From Pseudomonadota bacterium (lineage in GTDB: Bacteria; Pseudomonadota; Gammaproteobacteria; Burkholderiales; Burkholderiaceae_C): a stretch of 64,000 bases of DNA. Both the position numbers and the translations under genes were made by a program. Location of the stretch: the NCBI GenBank assembly GCA_018241225.1, contig JAFEEG010000012.1, positions 1 to 64,000 on the forward strand, written 5' to 3'. The notes beneath the pieces were generated by a model that searched no databases, was not told the origin of the DNA, and saw only the letters and a list, made by a program, of their open reading frames with translations. Position 1 is the stretch's first letter. Each line of letters begins with the position of its first letter. Shown here piece by piece: positions 18,182-30,134 of the stretch.

Positions 18182-19198
18182 GTGAATCAGGAGCCCTCAA
18201 TTATATCGACCGACCCCCTGGACGAAGGAGCCGACGCTTGGGCGCAAGGCGACCCGGAGCAGGCCAGCGAAGTCCGCGAATTCAGCATCCCGCCCGCCCA
18301 CCACAAGGACCGGCTGGACCGTGTGCTGGCCGAATTGATCCCCGAGTTCTCCCGCAACTACCTGCGCCAGCTCATCGAAGCGGGCGCCGTGCAGATCAAG
18401 GGACGGGTCGTCACCAAGCCCTCGACCAGCGTGCTGGCCGGCGAGCCGGGCCAGGTCGAGCTGCGTCCCACCCCGCAAAGCCAGGCCTTCAAGCCCGAGG
18501 CCATGCCGCTGCGCGTCGTCTACGAGGACGCGCACCTGCGCGTGGTCGACAAGCCGGTGGGCCTGGTGGTGCATCCGGCCCCGGGGCACTGGAGCGGCAC
18601 GCTGCTCAACGGCCTGCTGGCGCTCGACCCCCAGGCGGCCAGCCTGCCGCGGGCGGGCATCGTGCACCGGCTCGACCGCGACACCAGCGGCCTGATGGTG
18701 GTTGCGCGCAGCCGCACCGCCATGGACGCCCTGGTGGCCATGATCGGCGCGCGCACGGTCACGCGCCAGTACCTGGCGCTGGCGCAACGGGCGTGGCAGG
18801 GCGCCACCACCCGCCACGTCGACGCAGCCATCGGGCGCGATCCGCGCAATCGCCTTCGCATGGCGGTGGTCGACCTGGCGCGTCATTCCGGCAAGGCGGC
18901 GCGCACGCAGATCGAGCTGCTTGACGGCTGCGACGAGGGCTGCCTGGTGCGCTGCACCCTGGAGACGGGGCGCACCCACCAGATCCGGGTCCATATGGCG
19001 TCCATCGGGCATCCGCTGGTGGGCGATGTCCTTTACGGCGGTGCGGTCACCCCCGAACTGGAGCGCCAGGCGCTGCACGCCTACCGGCTGGCGTTCGAGC
19101 ATCCGGTGACGCACGAGGCCCTGGCCTTCACTTCGATGCCGCCCGCCGACCTGCAGGCAGGGATGCAGGCCTGGGGGCTGGACTACAATCGCGCGTGA
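18182..19198 (+). CDS. rluD: 23S rRNA pseudouridine synthase RluD
   Basis: Pseudouridine synthase of the RluA/RluD family, 338 residues. An S4 RNA-binding domain (about 40-100, RLDRVLAELIPEFSRNYLRQ) precedes the catalytic domain with the Asp in GIVHRLDRDTSGLMVVAR; RTHQIRVHMASIGHPLVGD is also typical. RluD modifies positions 1911, 1915 and 1917 of 23S rRNA and supports ribosome function. The start is GTG at 18182, and I see no better in-frame start nearby. It is divergent from bamD, an arrangement found widely in proteobacteria. Confidence 0.94.
   Translation: MNQEPSIISTDPLDEGADAWAQGDPEQASEVREFSIPPAHHKDRLDRVLAELIPEFSRNYLRQLIEAGAVQIKGRVVTKPSTSVLAGEPGQVELRPTPQSQAFKPEAMPLRVVYEDAHLRVVDKPVGLVVHPAPGHWSGTLLNGLLALDPQAASLPRAGIVHRLDRDTSGLMVVARSRTAMDALVAMIGARTVTRQYLALAQRAWQGATTRHVDAAIGRDPRNRLRMAVVDLARHSGKAARTQIELLDGCDEGCLVRCTLETGRTHQIRVHMASIGHPLVGDVLYGGAVTPELERQALHAYRLAFEHPVTHEALAFTSMPPADLQAGMQAWGLDYNRA
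18200..18205 (-). promoter_or_regulatory. Candidate -10 box for bamD, inside rluD
   Basis: TATAAT on the minus strand, 33 bases upstream of the bamD ATG and within the seventh to eighth codons of rluD. No good -35 hexamer lies at 16-18 bases, so this is a candidate only. The 14-base gap between the two start codons means at least one promoter must lie inside a coding sequence. Confidence 0.4.
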
Positions 19199-19328
19199 TA
19201 GGCCCCCGGGCCTTGGCGGCCCTTGCAGGCCGGCCCCTTGCGCTGCACTCGCCCATGTGCCGGCAGCGCCTCCCTCGTACTTCCATCTGACCGCGCCAGT
19301 CGGCGCTTATCCTGGATCCACGCGAACC

Positions 19329-20242
19329 ATGAATACGGCGGATGCCAAGCGCATTCTCGAAACCGCCTTGATCTGTTCGGCGCAGCCGCTGCCGGTGCGC
19401 GAGCTGCGTGTGCTGTTCGACGACGAACTCGGCGCGGACACGATCAAGACCCTGCTGGGCGAACTGCAGGAAGAGTGGACGCAACGCGGCATGGAGCTGG
19501 TCAGCGTGGCCAGCGGCTGGCGCTTCCAGAGCCGCCCCGACATGCGCGACCACCTCGACCGCATGCACCCCGAAAAGCCGCCGCGCTACACCCGGGCCGC
19601 GCTCGAAACCCTGGCCATCATTGCCTACCGGCAGCCGGTCACGCGCGGCGACATGGAAGACATCCGTGGCGTCACCATCAATTCGCAGATCCTCAAGCAG
19701 CTGGAAGATCGCAGCTGGATCGAGGTCATCGGCCACCGCGAGACCGTGGGCCGGCCGGCCCTGTATGCGACCACCAAGCAGTTCCTGGACGACCTGGGGC
19801 TGGAGTCGCTCGACCAGTTGCCGCTGATCGAATCGCCCGCGCAGCAGGGGGGCTACGCCGAATCGCTGGCGGGTGCCATGGCCGAGCAGGCGGCGCTTCC
19901 GATCGACGAGCTGGCCACCGGTGCGCCGGATTCCGGCGAGACGTCGGCCCAAGGCGCCGGCGATGCGCAGCCTGCGCAGTCCCCTGGCGCTGAGGCGGCT
20001 CAGGTGCAGATGCAGATCGAGGCAGCGCCTGAAGCCTCCGTCGAGCCGGCGAACCAGGCGCAGGACGAGGCCGGGGAATCCCCCGTCGACGCCGCGCCCC
20101 AAGAAGACAACACCCCGACAGACACAACCCCCGCCAGCGTGGCGACCGACGCCCTGGCCTCCAACGACCCGGCGCTGCCCGAGCCCACTGACGAAGAAGA
20201 CGACGACGATGCCCCTGGCATCGCGCCCTCCGGAATCCCATC

Positions 20243-20246
<4 letters not shown>
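19329..20246 (+). CDS. scpB: Segregation and condensation protein B
   Basis: Kleisin-interacting subunit of the SMC-ScpAB condensin complex, 305 residues. The first 170 residues hold the two winged-helix domains ([60 protein letters not shown]). The remaining 130 residues are a low-complexity Ala, Glu, Asp and Pro tail, much longer than in typical ScpB and strongly acidic at the end. I start at the ATG at 19329, where family similarity begins. The stop overlaps the rluB start as ATGA; the scpB-rluB pairing is conserved in many bacteria. Confidence 0.93.
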
Positions 20247-21973
<1,727 letters not shown>

Positions 21974-22131
21974 GGCAGCCCCTTTCCAAAATTCCCCTGC
22001 GCGCCTTCGCCCTTGTCATCAGATGGGGGCTTCGGCCCGGTTAAAATAAAAGGCTTTGTCAAGGCGGGGCAACCAGAGTCCAGCCTGACGAAATTTCTCC
22101 AAAATCAACGCTCCTGAAAGCACATCTTCAA

Positions 22132-22557
22132 ATGGCCATCGAACGCACCCTTTCCATCATCAAGCCCGACGCAGTTGCCAAGAACGTCATCGGCAAGATC
22201 GTTTCCCGCTTCGAGGCCGCCGGTCTGAAGATCGCCGCCGCCAAGCTGGTGCACCTCTCGCGCGCCGAAGCCGAGCAGTTCTACGCCGTGCACAAGGAGC
22301 GCCCCTTCTTCAAGGACCTGGTCGACTTCATGATCTCGGGCCCGGTCTTCGTGCAAGTGCTCGAAGGCGACAACGCCATCGCCAAGAACCGCGACCTGAT
22401 GGGCGCCACCGACCCCAAGAAGGCAGCCGCCGGCACCATCCGCGCCGACTTCGCTGACAGCATCGACGCCAACGCCGTGCACGGCTCCGACGCGCCGGAA
22501 ACCGCCGCTGTCGAAATCGCCTTCTTCTTCGCCGGCCACAACGTCTACGCTCGCTAA
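22132..22557 (+). CDS. ndk: Nucleoside diphosphate kinase
   Basis: NDK, 141 residues, typical bacterial length. It balances nucleoside triphosphate pools through a phosphohistidine intermediate; the catalytic His lies in [16 protein letters not shown]. Also visible are the start [12 protein letters not shown] and the [16 protein letters not shown] region. The leader (21974-22131) contains a small GGGC-TTCG-GCCC hairpin and an A/T-rich TTAAAATAAAA that may be the promoter -10 region, but no matching -35 lies at normal spacing. rlmN starts 20 bases after the stop. Confidence 0.97.
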   Translation: MAIERTLSIIKPDAVAKNVIGKIVSRFEAAGLKIAAAKLVHLSRAEAEQFYAVHKERPFFKDLVDFMISGPVFVQVLEGDNAIAKNRDLMGATDPKKAAAGTIRADFADSIDANAVHGSDAPETAAVEIAFFFAGHNVYAR

Positions 22558-22577
22558 GACGAGGCCCGCCTGACGCA

Positions 22578-23759
22578 ATGACCACGGCCAACCTGCTCGA
22601 CTTCGATCTGGAGGGGTTGGCCGCGTTCTGCGAACGGCTCGGCGAGAAGCGCTTCCGCGCCACGCAGCTCTTTCGCTGGGTTCATCAGCGCGGCGAGAGC
22701 GACTTCACCCGGATGACCGATCTGGCGAAGTCCCTGCGTGAAAAGCTCGCCACGACAGCGCATGTCCAGGCGCTGCCGGTACTTACCCAGCACGAATCCG
22801 CCGACGGCACCATCAAGTGGCTGTTCGACGTGGGCGACGGCAATGCCGTCGAGGCGGTTTTCATTCCCGAAGACGATCGCGGCACGCTGTGCGTTTCATC
22901 GCAGGCGGGTTGCGCGGTGGGCTGCCGTTTCTGCTCCACCGGACACCAGGGGTTCAGCCGCAACCTGAGCACCGGCGAAATCATTGCCCAGCTCTGGTTT
23001 GCCGAGCACTTCCTGCGCAAGCATCTCAAGCGCGACGAACGCATCATCTCCAACGTGGTGATGATGGGCATGGGTGAGCCGCTGCAGAACTATTCGGCCC
23101 TCGTGCCGGCGCTGCGCACCATGCTGGATGACAACGCCTACGGGTTGTCGCGCCGTCGCGTGACGGTATCGACCTCGGGCGTGGTCCCCATGATCGATCG
23201 CCTGGGCGCCGACTGCCCGGTGGCGCTGGCCGTGTCGCTGCACGCACCCAACGATCCGCTGCGCGACGACCTGGTGCCGCTCAACCGCAAGTACCCCATT
23301 GCCGAGCTGCTGGACGCCTGCAATCGCTACCTGGCGCATGCACCGCGTGACTTCATCACCTTCGAATACTGCATGCTCGACGGGGTGAACGACACGCCCG
23401 AGCATGCCCGCCAGCTCGTCGAGCTGGTGAGAAGGCATGCAGGGCAGGGCGTGTCCTGCAAGTTCAACCTGATTCCCTTCAACCCGTTCCCGGCGTCGGG
23501 CCTGTTGCGCTCGCCGCAGCCGCGTGTCCAGGCCTTTGCCAGGGTGCTGAGCGACGCCGGCCTGGTCACCACCGTGCGCAAGACCCGGGGCGACGACATC
23601 GACGCCGCCTGTGGCCAGTTGGCCGGCGACGTCAAGGACCGTACGCGGGCAGCCGAGCGCATGGCGCAGCGCCGCGTCGCGGCCGATTCCACACTGAAAC
23701 CCGTCGTGGTCCACCCGGCCCGCAAGGCGGCCAACCCTTCGCACTCACAGGAGCGCTGA
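22578..23759 (+). CDS. rlmN: Dual-specificity rRNA/tRNA adenine-C2 methyltransferase RlmN
   Basis: Radical SAM methyltransferase, 393 residues, that methylates C2 of A2503 in 23S rRNA and A37 in some tRNAs. The CxxxCxxC cluster motif is [11 protein letters not shown] near residue 115. [11 protein letters not shown] and [13 protein letters not shown] are typical, and the C-terminal catalytic cysteine is in [17 protein letters not shown]. The start at 22578 gives the usual N-terminus ([20 protein letters not shown]). It belongs to the run ndk-rlmN-pilW-rodZ-ispG-hisS. Confidence 0.96.
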   Translation: MTTANLLDFDLEGLAAFCERLGEKRFRATQLFRWVHQRGESDFTRMTDLAKSLREKLATTAHVQALPVLTQHESADGTIKWLFDVGDGNAVEAVFIPEDDRGTLCVSSQAGCAVGCRFCSTGHQGFSRNLSTGEIIAQLWFAEHFLRKHLKRDERIISNVVMMGMGEPLQNYSALVPALRTMLDDNAYGLSRRRVTVSTSGVVPMIDRLGADCPVALAVSLHAPNDPLRDDLVPLNRKYPIAELLDACNRYLAHAPRDFITFEYCMLDGVNDTPEHARQLVELVRRHAGQGVSCKFNLIPFNPFPASGLLRSPQPRVQAFARVLSDAGLVTTVRKTRGDDIDAACGQLAGDVKDRTRAAERMAQRRVAADSTLKPVVVHPARKAANPSHSQER

Positions 23760-23763
23760 ACCG

Positions 23764-24609
23764 ATGAGCCTTGCTTTTCCGTTTCCACGCATCGCGGCGA
23801 GCCGCCTGCTTCTGATCGCGGCCACCGGGCTGGTGCTGGCGGGTTGCGTGAGCACGACCACGACCAAGACAGTCACTGGCGATGTGCCCAACGTCCGACC
23901 GGAACCGGAAGTCATCACGGACTCTGACGAAAGCCCCGCCCGCAAGCGCGCCCGCATCCGCCTCGAGTTGGCCATGGGCTACTTCGAGCAGAACAAGAAC
24001 ACGATCGCGCTGGACGAGATCAAGCAGGCTCTTTCGGCCGACCCGAGCTACGCCGCAGCCTTCAACCTGCGCGGCCTGGTCTACATGCGCCTGGACGACC
24101 CGGGCCTGGCGGAAGACAGCTTCCGGCGCGCCATCTCGCTCAATCCGCGAGATGGCAATGCCATGCACAACTACGGCTGGCTGCTGTGCCAGCAAAAGCG
24201 ATACGCCGACGCCACGCAGCAGTTCACCCGCGCCATCGAGTCGCCCGGCTATGCCGATCGCCCCAAGACGCTCATGACCCAGGGCGTGTGCCAGATGCAG
24301 GCGGGCCAGAAGGCCGAAGCCGAAAAGAGCCTGACCCAGGCCTACGAACTGGACGCAGGCAATCCCGTCATTGGCTACAACCTGGCCCTGCTGCTGTCGC
24401 AGCGCCAGGAGTGGACTCGCGCACAGTTCTATATCCGTCGCGTGAACAACTCGCCGGCGGCCAACGCGGAATCGCTCTGGCTGGGCGTGAAGGTGGAGCG
24501 GCAACTGAACAACCGGGACGCTGTCGCCAGCCTGGGCGGACAACTGCAGCGGCGTTTCCCGCAGTCGAAGGAAGCCTTGTCGTACGAGCGCGGTAATTTC
24601 AATGATTGA
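23764..24609 (+). CDS. pilW: Type IV pilus biogenesis/stability lipoprotein PilW (PilF-like)
   Basis: A 281-residue lipoprotein with a signal peptide ending in the lipobox LVLAGC, followed by about five TPR repeats (for example RLELAMGYFEQNKNTIALDE and AFNLRGLVYMRLDDPGLAED). The family is needed for assembly or stability of the PilQ secretin in the outer membrane. It sits between rlmN (4-base gap) and rodZ (8-base overlap), the standard order in this group. No pilus structural genes are in the window. Confidence 0.9.
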   Translation: MSLAFPFPRIAASRLLLIAATGLVLAGCVSTTTTKTVTGDVPNVRPEPEVITDSDESPARKRARIRLELAMGYFEQNKNTIALDEIKQALSADPSYAAAFNLRGLVYMRLDDPGLAEDSFRRAISLNPRDGNAMHNYGWLLCQQKRYADATQQFTRAIESPGYADRPKTLMTQGVCQMQAGQKAEAEKSLTQAYELDAGNPVIGYNLALLLSQRQEWTRAQFYIRRVNNSPAANAESLWLGVKVERQLNNRDAVASLGGQLQRRFPQSKEALSYERGNFND

Positions 24610-25588
24610 GCGGGCGAGCGAGTTTGGTGCGTCGGCGGCAGCGCCGCTGATCAGCAGCGGTGGCGATACGAGCCATCAGAGTGCGGGCGACATGCTTCGC
24701 CAGGCGCGCGAGGCGCATGGCCTGGACGCGGCCGTGGTCGCGGCCGCGCTGAAGGTGCCGGTGCAGAAGATCGAGGCACTGGAAGACGACGACATCGACG
24801 CCTTGCCCGATCCGATCTTTGCGCGCGCGCTGGCTGCGAGCATGTGCCGCGCCCTGCGCATCGATCCCAAGCCGGTGCTGGCGAAGCTGCCCGACGCCCG
24901 CAATCCCGGCCTGCACACCCAGCCGGCCATGAGCGCGGGCTTTCACACCGACATCGAACGCTCTAGTGGCGGCGGCATGGTGTCGCGCACGCTGCTCGTC
25001 GTGGTGGTGCTGCTGCTGGCTGGCGCCGCAGCCTTGTTCTGGCTGCCGCAATCGACGCTGGACCAGCTTTCCGCTTCGGTCGACCGCGTGTTGTCTCGTG
25101 GGGGCACGACCGATGCCGCCCAGGTCGAGGCGCCAGCGCCAGGTGCTGCCGCCCAGGCGGCACCTTCGGCTGCAGCCGACGCGGCCACCGCGCCGGTTGC
25201 CACCGCCTCTGCGCCTGCCCAGGCGCCCGCAGCGGCTGCGCCGGCTGCAACGGCGGCCGCTGGCGCCGTGCCGACCGCTTCGTCGGCCCCGACCACTGCC
25301 TCTCCCGTCGCAACACCGGCAGCTGCCGCATCCGACGCAAACGCCGGCCAGACCATCGTGTTCACCGCCCGCTCCGAATCCTGGATCTCGGTGACCGAGG
25401 CGGGTGGCAAGCAATTGCTCTATCGCGTGGTCCAGTCCGGCGAGACCGTGGCCCTGTCGGGCAACCTGCCCCTGACCGTGGTGGTTGGCCGCGCGGCCGG
25501 CGTCGATGTGCAGGTGCGCGGCAAGCCTTTCGACCTGACGCCGTTCACCCGCGGCGGTACGGTTGCACGCTTCGAGGTGAAGTCATGA
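24602..25588 (+). CDS. rodZ: RodZ-like cytoskeletal protein (HTH, transmembrane, DUF4115)
   Basis: 328 residues. A cytoplasmic helix-turn-helix domain (about 28-95, [20 protein letters not shown]) of the Xre/RodZ type is followed by one membrane helix (about 127-148, [19 protein letters not shown]), an Ala/Pro/Thr linker (about 160-250) and a C-terminal DUF4115 domain ([20 protein letters not shown]). RodZ couples MreB to the cell-wall synthesis machinery and cell shape. The ATG overlaps the pilW stop by 8 bases, and the stop overlaps ispG as ATGA. Confidence 0.88.
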   Translation: MIERASEFGASAAAPLISSGGDTSHQSAGDMLRQAREAHGLDAAVVAAALKVPVQKIEALEDDDIDALPDPIFARALAASMCRALRIDPKPVLAKLPDARNPGLHTQPAMSAGFHTDIERSSGGGMVSRTLLVVVVLLLAGAAALFWLPQSTLDQLSASVDRVLSRGGTTDAAQVEAPAPGAAAQAAPSAAADAATAPVATASAPAQAPAAAAPAATAAAGAVPTASSAPTTASPVATPAAAASDANAGQTIVFTARSESWISVTEAGGKQLLYRVVQSGETVALSGNLPLTVVVGRAAGVDVQVRGKPFDLTPFTRGGTVARFEVKS

Positions 25589-26886
25589 CCGATTCCATGC
25601 TTGAGACATCCTGCCTGCCCATCGAGCCGGCCGCGCCGCACGCGCGCCGCTCGCGCCAGTCGCAGGTGGTGTGGGGCTCGCGCGTGGTCACCGTGGGCGG
25701 GAATGCGCCGGTGCGCATCCAGTCCATGACCAACACCGACACGGTGGATGCCATCGGCACCGCCATCCAGGTCAAGGAGCTGGCCGCGGCCGGCTCGGAA
25801 ATGGTGCGCATCACCGTCAACACGCCCGAGGCGGCGGCGCAGGTGCCCTATATCCGCGAGCAACTCGACCGCATGGGCGTGGACGTGCCGCTGATCGGCG
25901 ACTTCCACTACAACGGCCACCGGTTGCTCACCGACTTTCCCGATTGCGCGCAGGCACTGTCCAAGTACCGCATCAACCCCGGCAACGTGGGCAAGGGCGA
26001 CAAGAAGGACAAGCAGTTCGGCCAGATGATCGAGGCCGCCATGCGCTGGAACAAGCCGGTGCGCATCGGTGTGAACTGGGGCAGCCTCGACCAGGAACTG
26101 CTGGCCAGCCTGATGGACGAGAACAGCCGCCGCGCGCAGCCCTGGGATGCCAAGCAGGTCATGTACGAAGCCCTGGTCAGCTCGGCCATCGGCTCGGCCA
26201 AGCTGGCCGAATCCATGGGCATGAGCGGCGACCAGATCGTGCTCAGCTGCAAGGTCAGCGGCGTGCAGGACCTCATCTCCGTGTATCGCGAACTGGCCCG
26301 CCGCTGCGACTACGCGCTGCACCTGGGCCTGACCGAGGCGGGAATGGGCACCAAGGGCACGGTGGCTTCGGCCACGGCCCTGTCGATCCTGCTGCAAGAG
26401 GGCATTGGCGACACCATCCGCGTGTCGCTCACGCCGCAGCCGGGCGAGTCGCGTACGCAGGAGGTGGTCATCGCCTCCGAGATCCTGCAGGCCCTGGGCA
26501 TGCGGGTGTTCGTGCCCAGCGTCACGGCGTGTCCGGGGTGCGGGCGCACCACCAGCACCACCTTCCAGGAACTGGCCAAGCAGATCGACGATTACCTGCG
26601 CTTGCAGATGCCGCTCTGGCGCAACAAATACCCTGGCGTGGAGACGATGAAGGTGGCCGTGATGGGCTGCATCGTCAATGGGCCGGGCGAGAGCAAACAT
26701 GCCGACATCGGTATCAGCCTGCCGGGCACCGGAGAGGCGCCCGCCGCGCCGGTCTTCATCGACGGCGAAAAGGCGCTGACGCTGCGCGGCGAGAACATCG
26801 CCAACGAATTCCATGCACTGGTGGAGCGCTACGTCGAGCAGCGCTTCGGCAGCAGCAACAAGACGCAGGTCGCAGAAACGGCCTGA
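25585..26886 (+). CDS. ispG: 4-hydroxy-3-methylbut-2-en-1-yl diphosphate synthase (flavodoxin)
   Basis: IspG/GcpE, 433 residues, the penultimate step of the non-mevalonate isoprenoid pathway. The N-terminal TIM-barrel ([33 protein letters not shown]) is followed by the C-terminal iron-sulfur domain, with 4Fe-4S ligands in [16 protein letters not shown] and [17 protein letters not shown]. Length is as in beta- and gammaproteobacteria. Translation is coupled to rodZ by ATGA. hisS follows after 9 bases, with a terminator-like hairpin just inside it. Confidence 0.96.
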   Translation: MTDSMLETSCLPIEPAAPHARRSRQSQVVWGSRVVTVGGNAPVRIQSMTNTDTVDAIGTAIQVKELAAAGSEMVRITVNTPEAAAQVPYIREQLDRMGVDVPLIGDFHYNGHRLLTDFPDCAQALSKYRINPGNVGKGDKKDKQFGQMIEAAMRWNKPVRIGVNWGSLDQELLASLMDENSRRAQPWDAKQVMYEALVSSAIGSAKLAESMGMSGDQIVLSCKVSGVQDLISVYRELARRCDYALHLGLTEAGMGTKGTVASATALSILLQEGIGDTIRVSLTPQPGESRTQEVVIASEILQALGMRVFVPSVTACPGCGRTTSTTFQELAKQIDDYLRLQMPLWRNKYPGVETMKVAVMGCIVNGPGESKHADIGISLPGTGEAPAAPVFIDGEKALTLRGENIANEFHALVERYVEQRFGSSNKTQVAETA

Positions 26887-26895
26887 GCACAAAGA

Positions 26896-28266
26896 ATGTC
26901 CCAGAACCAAGCTTCGGGCGCACAGGCGCCCGTTTTTCCTTCTTCCAAGCCGGCCAAGCTCGAAAAGCTCACGGGCGTGAAGGGCATGAACGACCTGCTG
27001 CCCCCTGAGTCGGCGCGCTGGGAGTGGCTGGAGGCCACGGTGCGCGAGCAGATGGCGCGCTTTGCCTTCCGCGACATCCGCACGCCCATCCTCGAGCACA
27101 CGGCGCTGTTCGTGCGCGGCATCGGCGAGGTGACCGACATCGTCGAGAAGGAGATGTATTCCTTCGAGGACCGCTCCGACAAGCATGGCCAGGCCGAGCA
27201 CCTCACGATGCGCCCCGAGGGCACGGCAGCCGTGGCGCGTGCGGTGATCGAGAACAACCTGCTGTACGACGGCGGCAAGCGCCTGTTCTACATGGGCCCC
27301 ATGTTCCGGCGCGAGAAGCCCCAGCGCGGGCGCTATCGCCAGTTCCACCAGGTGGGTGTCGAGTCGCTGGGCTTTGCCGGCCCCGAGGCCGACGCCGAAG
27401 TGATCCTGCTGGCCGCATCGCTGTGGAAGGCCATCGGCCTGACCGACGTGCGCCTGGAGCTCAACAGCCTGGGCCAGCCGCCCGAGCGCGCCCAGCACCG
27501 CGCCCAGCTCATCGCGCACTTCGAGGCGCACGCCGACAAGCTCGATGAAGAGGCGCGTCGCCGCCTGCACACGAACCCGCTGCGCATCCTGGACACCAAG
27601 AATCCGGCCATGCGCGAGGTGGTGGAGTCGGCGCCGCGCCTGCTCGATTTCCTTGGGCCCGAGTCGCTGGCGCACTTCAAGGGCCTGCAGGCCATCCTGG
27701 ATGCCAACGGCATTGCCTACACGATCAACCCGCGCCTGGTGCGCGGCCTGGACTACTACAACCTCACGGCATTCGAGTTCGTGACCGACCGCCTGGGCTC
27801 GCAGGGCACGGTGTGCGGCGGCGGGCGCTACGACGACCTGTTCGTGCAGATCGGCGGCAAGCCAACGCCGGCCGTGGGCTGGGCGCTGGGCGTGGAACGC
27901 GTGCTCGAGTTGCTCAAGGAGCAGGGCGCGCAGGCGCCGCTGCCGGTGCCCCACGCCTTCGCGGTGGTGCCCGATGCGTCGTCGATGCCGCTGGTGCTGC
28001 GCACCCTGCAGCAACTGCGCGACGCGGGCGTTCGGGTGCAGATGCATGCCAGCACCGCCGACGGCCTGGGCAGCTTCAAGTCGCAGTTCAAGAAGGCCGA
28101 TGCCAGCGGCGCGGCCTTCGCGCTGGTGTTCGGCTCCGATGAGCTGGCCCGCGGCGAAGTTGGCCTGAAGTCGCTGCGCGACGGCAAGGGCGAGCAGGTC
28201 GCTCACGCGTTGACGGAACTTGCGGCCCTGGCGGCCCACCTACAATCTTCGGCTCCCAAGGACTGA
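26896..28266 (+). CDS. hisS: Histidine--tRNA ligase
   Basis: Class II aminoacyl-tRNA synthetase, 456 residues. Motif 2 is [17 protein letters not shown]; the histidine motifs are [14 protein letters not shown] and CGGGRYDDL; the C-terminal anticodon-binding domain follows. Family similarity begins at about residue 23 ([16 protein letters not shown]), so the N-terminus is some 20 residues longer than in E. coli and contains the bases of a terminator-like hairpin. I keep the ATG at 26896 because no usable start lies between the hairpin and the conserved region. Confidence 0.93.
   Translation: MSQNQASGAQAPVFPSSKPAKLEKLTGVKGMNDLLPPESARWEWLEATVREQMARFAFRDIRTPILEHTALFVRGIGEVTDIVEKEMYSFEDRSDKHGQAEHLTMRPEGTAAVARAVIENNLLYDGGKRLFYMGPMFRREKPQRGRYRQFHQVGVESLGFAGPEADAEVILLAASLWKAIGLTDVRLELNSLGQPPERAQHRAQLIAHFEAHADKLDEEARRRLHTNPLRILDTKNPAMREVVESAPRLLDFLGPESLAHFKGLQAILDANGIAYTINPRLVRGLDYYNLTAFEFVTDRLGSQGTVCGGGRYDDLFVQIGGKPTPAVGWALGVERVLELLKEQGAQAPLPVPHAFAVVPDASSMPLVLRTLQQLRDAGVRVQMHASTADGLGSFKSQFKKADASGAAFALVFGSDELARGEVGLKSLRDGKGEQVAHALTELAALAAHLQSSAPKD
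26915..26937 (+). terminator. Terminator-like hairpin inside the hisS 5' end
   Basis: CGGGCGC (26915-26921) and GCGCCCG (26926-26932) form a perfect 7-bp stem with loop ACAG, followed by TTTTT. It has the full form of a Rho-independent terminator but begins 19 bases after the annotated hisS ATG. It could terminate or attenuate ispG read-through, or indicate that hisS starts further down. Confidence 0.7.
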
Positions 28267-28274
28267 TACACCGA

Positions 28275-28949
28275 ATGGCTACCCATCTCGACCTCGAAGA
28301 ACAGGAACAGCTCGACCAGCTCAAGCATTTCTGGAACACCTACGGCACGCTGATCACCACGGTTGTCGTGGTGCTGGCCCTGGCCTTTGCCAGCTGGAAC
28401 GGCTGGCAATACTGGCAGCGCAGCAAGGCCGCGGGCGCCGCGGCGCTCTACGACGAGCTGCAGCGCGGCGCCGAGGGCGGCGACATGACGCGCGTCGAGC
28501 GCGCCCTGGCCGACATGAAGGACAAGTACGGCGGCACGGCGTACGCGCAACAGGCCGGCCTGCTGGCCGCCAAGGCGCTGCACGACAAGGGCAACGCCGA
28601 AGCATCGCGCGCCGCACTGGCGTGGGTGGCCGACAAGGCCGTGGACCCGGGCTACCAGGCCATCGCGCGGCTGCGCCTGGCCGGTGAGCTGATGGACAGC
28701 AAGTCCTACGACGAGGCGCTCAAGCAGCTCTCGGGGTCCGTGCCCAAGGAGTTCGAAGCGCTGGTGGCCGACCGCAAGGGCGACATCTACCTGGCGCAAG
28801 GCAAGCGAGACGAAGCCAAGGCGGCCTACCAGCAGGCCTGGAGCGGTTTCGAGCTGGGCTCCGACTACCGTCGCCTGGTGGAAATCAAGCTCAATGCCGT
28901 GGGGGTCGATCCGCAATCGCTCAAGGCTGCGGTGGCTTCGGCCAAGTAA
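28275..28949 (+). CDS. yfgM: YfgM-family tetratricopeptide membrane protein
   Basis: A 224-residue inner-membrane protein with a short cytoplasmic start (DLEEQEQLDQLKHFWNTYG), one membrane helix (about 28-48, LITTVVVVLALAFASWNGW) and a periplasmic TPR-like domain. YfgM of E. coli associates with the SecYEG translocon and the chaperone PpiD. The position between hisS and bamB is the same as in E. coli. It starts 8 bases after the hisS stop. Confidence 0.9.
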   Translation: MATHLDLEEQEQLDQLKHFWNTYGTLITTVVVVLALAFASWNGWQYWQRSKAAGAAALYDELQRGAEGGDMTRVERALADMKDKYGGTAYAQQAGLLAAKALHDKGNAEASRAALAWVADKAVDPGYQAIARLRLAGELMDSKSYDEALKQLSGSVPKEFEALVADRKGDIYLAQGKRDEAKAAYQQAWSGFELGSDYRRLVEIKLNAVGVDPQSLKAAVASAK

Positions 28950-28979
28950 GCAAGAAGAAAAATCTCAGGGTCTCGCAAC

Positions 28980-30122
28980 ATGAACATCCAGCGTTTCGTG
29001 CCGGGCAGCTCGCGCTTTGTGCGCGGCGTTGCCGTGGCCGCGTCGATCGTCGTCCTGGCGGCTTGCGGCACCTCCAAGCCCAAGCCGGCCGAGCTGCCGC
29101 CCAAGGCCGAAGTGCTGGGCGTGCGCCAGGCCTGGAGCTTCCAGGTGGCGCCGGTGGGCTTTGCGCTGGTGACGAGCGTTTCGGGTGACGTGGTCACCGT
29201 GGCCGGTACCAACGGCACGGTGGTGGCCATCGACGCGCGCAACGGCAAGGAGATGTGGCGCACCAAGATCGAGGGGGCCGTTCTGGCGGGCGTGGGCAGC
29301 GACGGCAGCGTGGCCGCGGTAATCACCAAGGAAAACGAGCTCGTCGCGCTGCAAGGCGGCAAGGTGCTGTGGAAGCAGCAGCTTGCGGCCGAGGCCTTCA
29401 CGCCGCCGCTGGTGGCTGGTCGCCGCGTCTTCGTGCAGACCGCCGACCGCACGACCTCCGCCTGGGACGGCCAGAGCGGCCGGCGCCTGTGGATTCAGAC
29501 GCGCACCGGCGACAACCTGGTGCTCAAGCGCCCCGGCGTGATGCTGGCGGTGGGCGATACCCTGGTGACGGGCGTGGGTGGCCGACTGGTCGGCATGAAT
29601 CCGGCCAACGGTTCGTCCCGCTGGGAGGCGCCCATTGCCTCGCCGCGCGGCACCAACGACGTCGAGCGCCTGGTGGACCTGACCGGCACCGTGGCCCGCC
29701 AGGACAACGTCCTGTGTGCACGAGCCTACCTGGCCACCATCGGCTGCGTGGATGCCAATCGCGGTGTGCTGCTGTGGACCAAGACCGCCCAGGGCGCGGA
29801 CGGCCTGAGCGGCGACGACCGTGCGCTGTACGGCACCGAGTCCAATGGTGTGGTCACTGCCTGGCGCCGCACCGACGGCGAGCGCCTGTGGAGCGTCGAC
29901 GCCTACAAGTACCGCACCCTGACCGCGCCGCTGGCCGTGGGCCGCACGCTGATCGTGGGCGAGGGCACCGGGCAGTTGCTGTTCCTCAATCGCGAGGACG
30001 GAGCCGAGGTCAATCGCGTGTCGCCCGACGGCTCCCCCATTGCGGCCGATCCTGTGCTGGCCGCCAATACCGTGGTGGTGGTCACCCGCAAGGGCGGGGT
30101 GTTTGGCTACCGCCCAGAATAA
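28980..30122 (+). CDS. bamB: Outer membrane assembly lipoprotein BamB
   Basis: 380 residues. A lipoprotein signal peptide ends in VVLAAC (lipobox LAAC), followed by an eight-bladed beta-propeller with PQQ-like repeats (NGTVVAIDARNGKEMWRTKI; GRLVGMNPANGSSRWEAPI). BamB is a non-essential BAM-complex lipoprotein that binds BamA at the outer membrane. It lies between yfgM and der, the same order as in E. coli; der starts 12 bases after its stop. Confidence 0.95.
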   Translation: MNIQRFVPGSSRFVRGVAVAASIVVLAACGTSKPKPAELPPKAEVLGVRQAWSFQVAPVGFALVTSVSGDVVTVAGTNGTVVAIDARNGKEMWRTKIEGAVLAGVGSDGSVAAVITKENELVALQGGKVLWKQQLAAEAFTPPLVAGRRVFVQTADRTTSAWDGQSGRRLWIQTRTGDNLVLKRPGVMLAVGDTLVTGVGGRLVGMNPANGSSRWEAPIASPRGTNDVERLVDLTGTVARQDNVLCARAYLATIGCVDANRGVLLWTKTAQGADGLSGDDRALYGTESNGVVTAWRRTDGERLWSVDAYKYRTLTAPLAVGRTLIVGEGTGQLLFLNREDGAEVNRVSPDGSPIAADPVLAANTVVVVTRKGGVFGYRPE

Positions 30123-30134
30123 GAAGAAGCTTGC

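Noticed and set aside
22013..22047. TTGTCA and TAAAAT as a sigma-70 promoter for ndk
   Set aside because: The spacing is 23 bases, too long for a functional pair; only the A/T-rich stretch remains as a hint.
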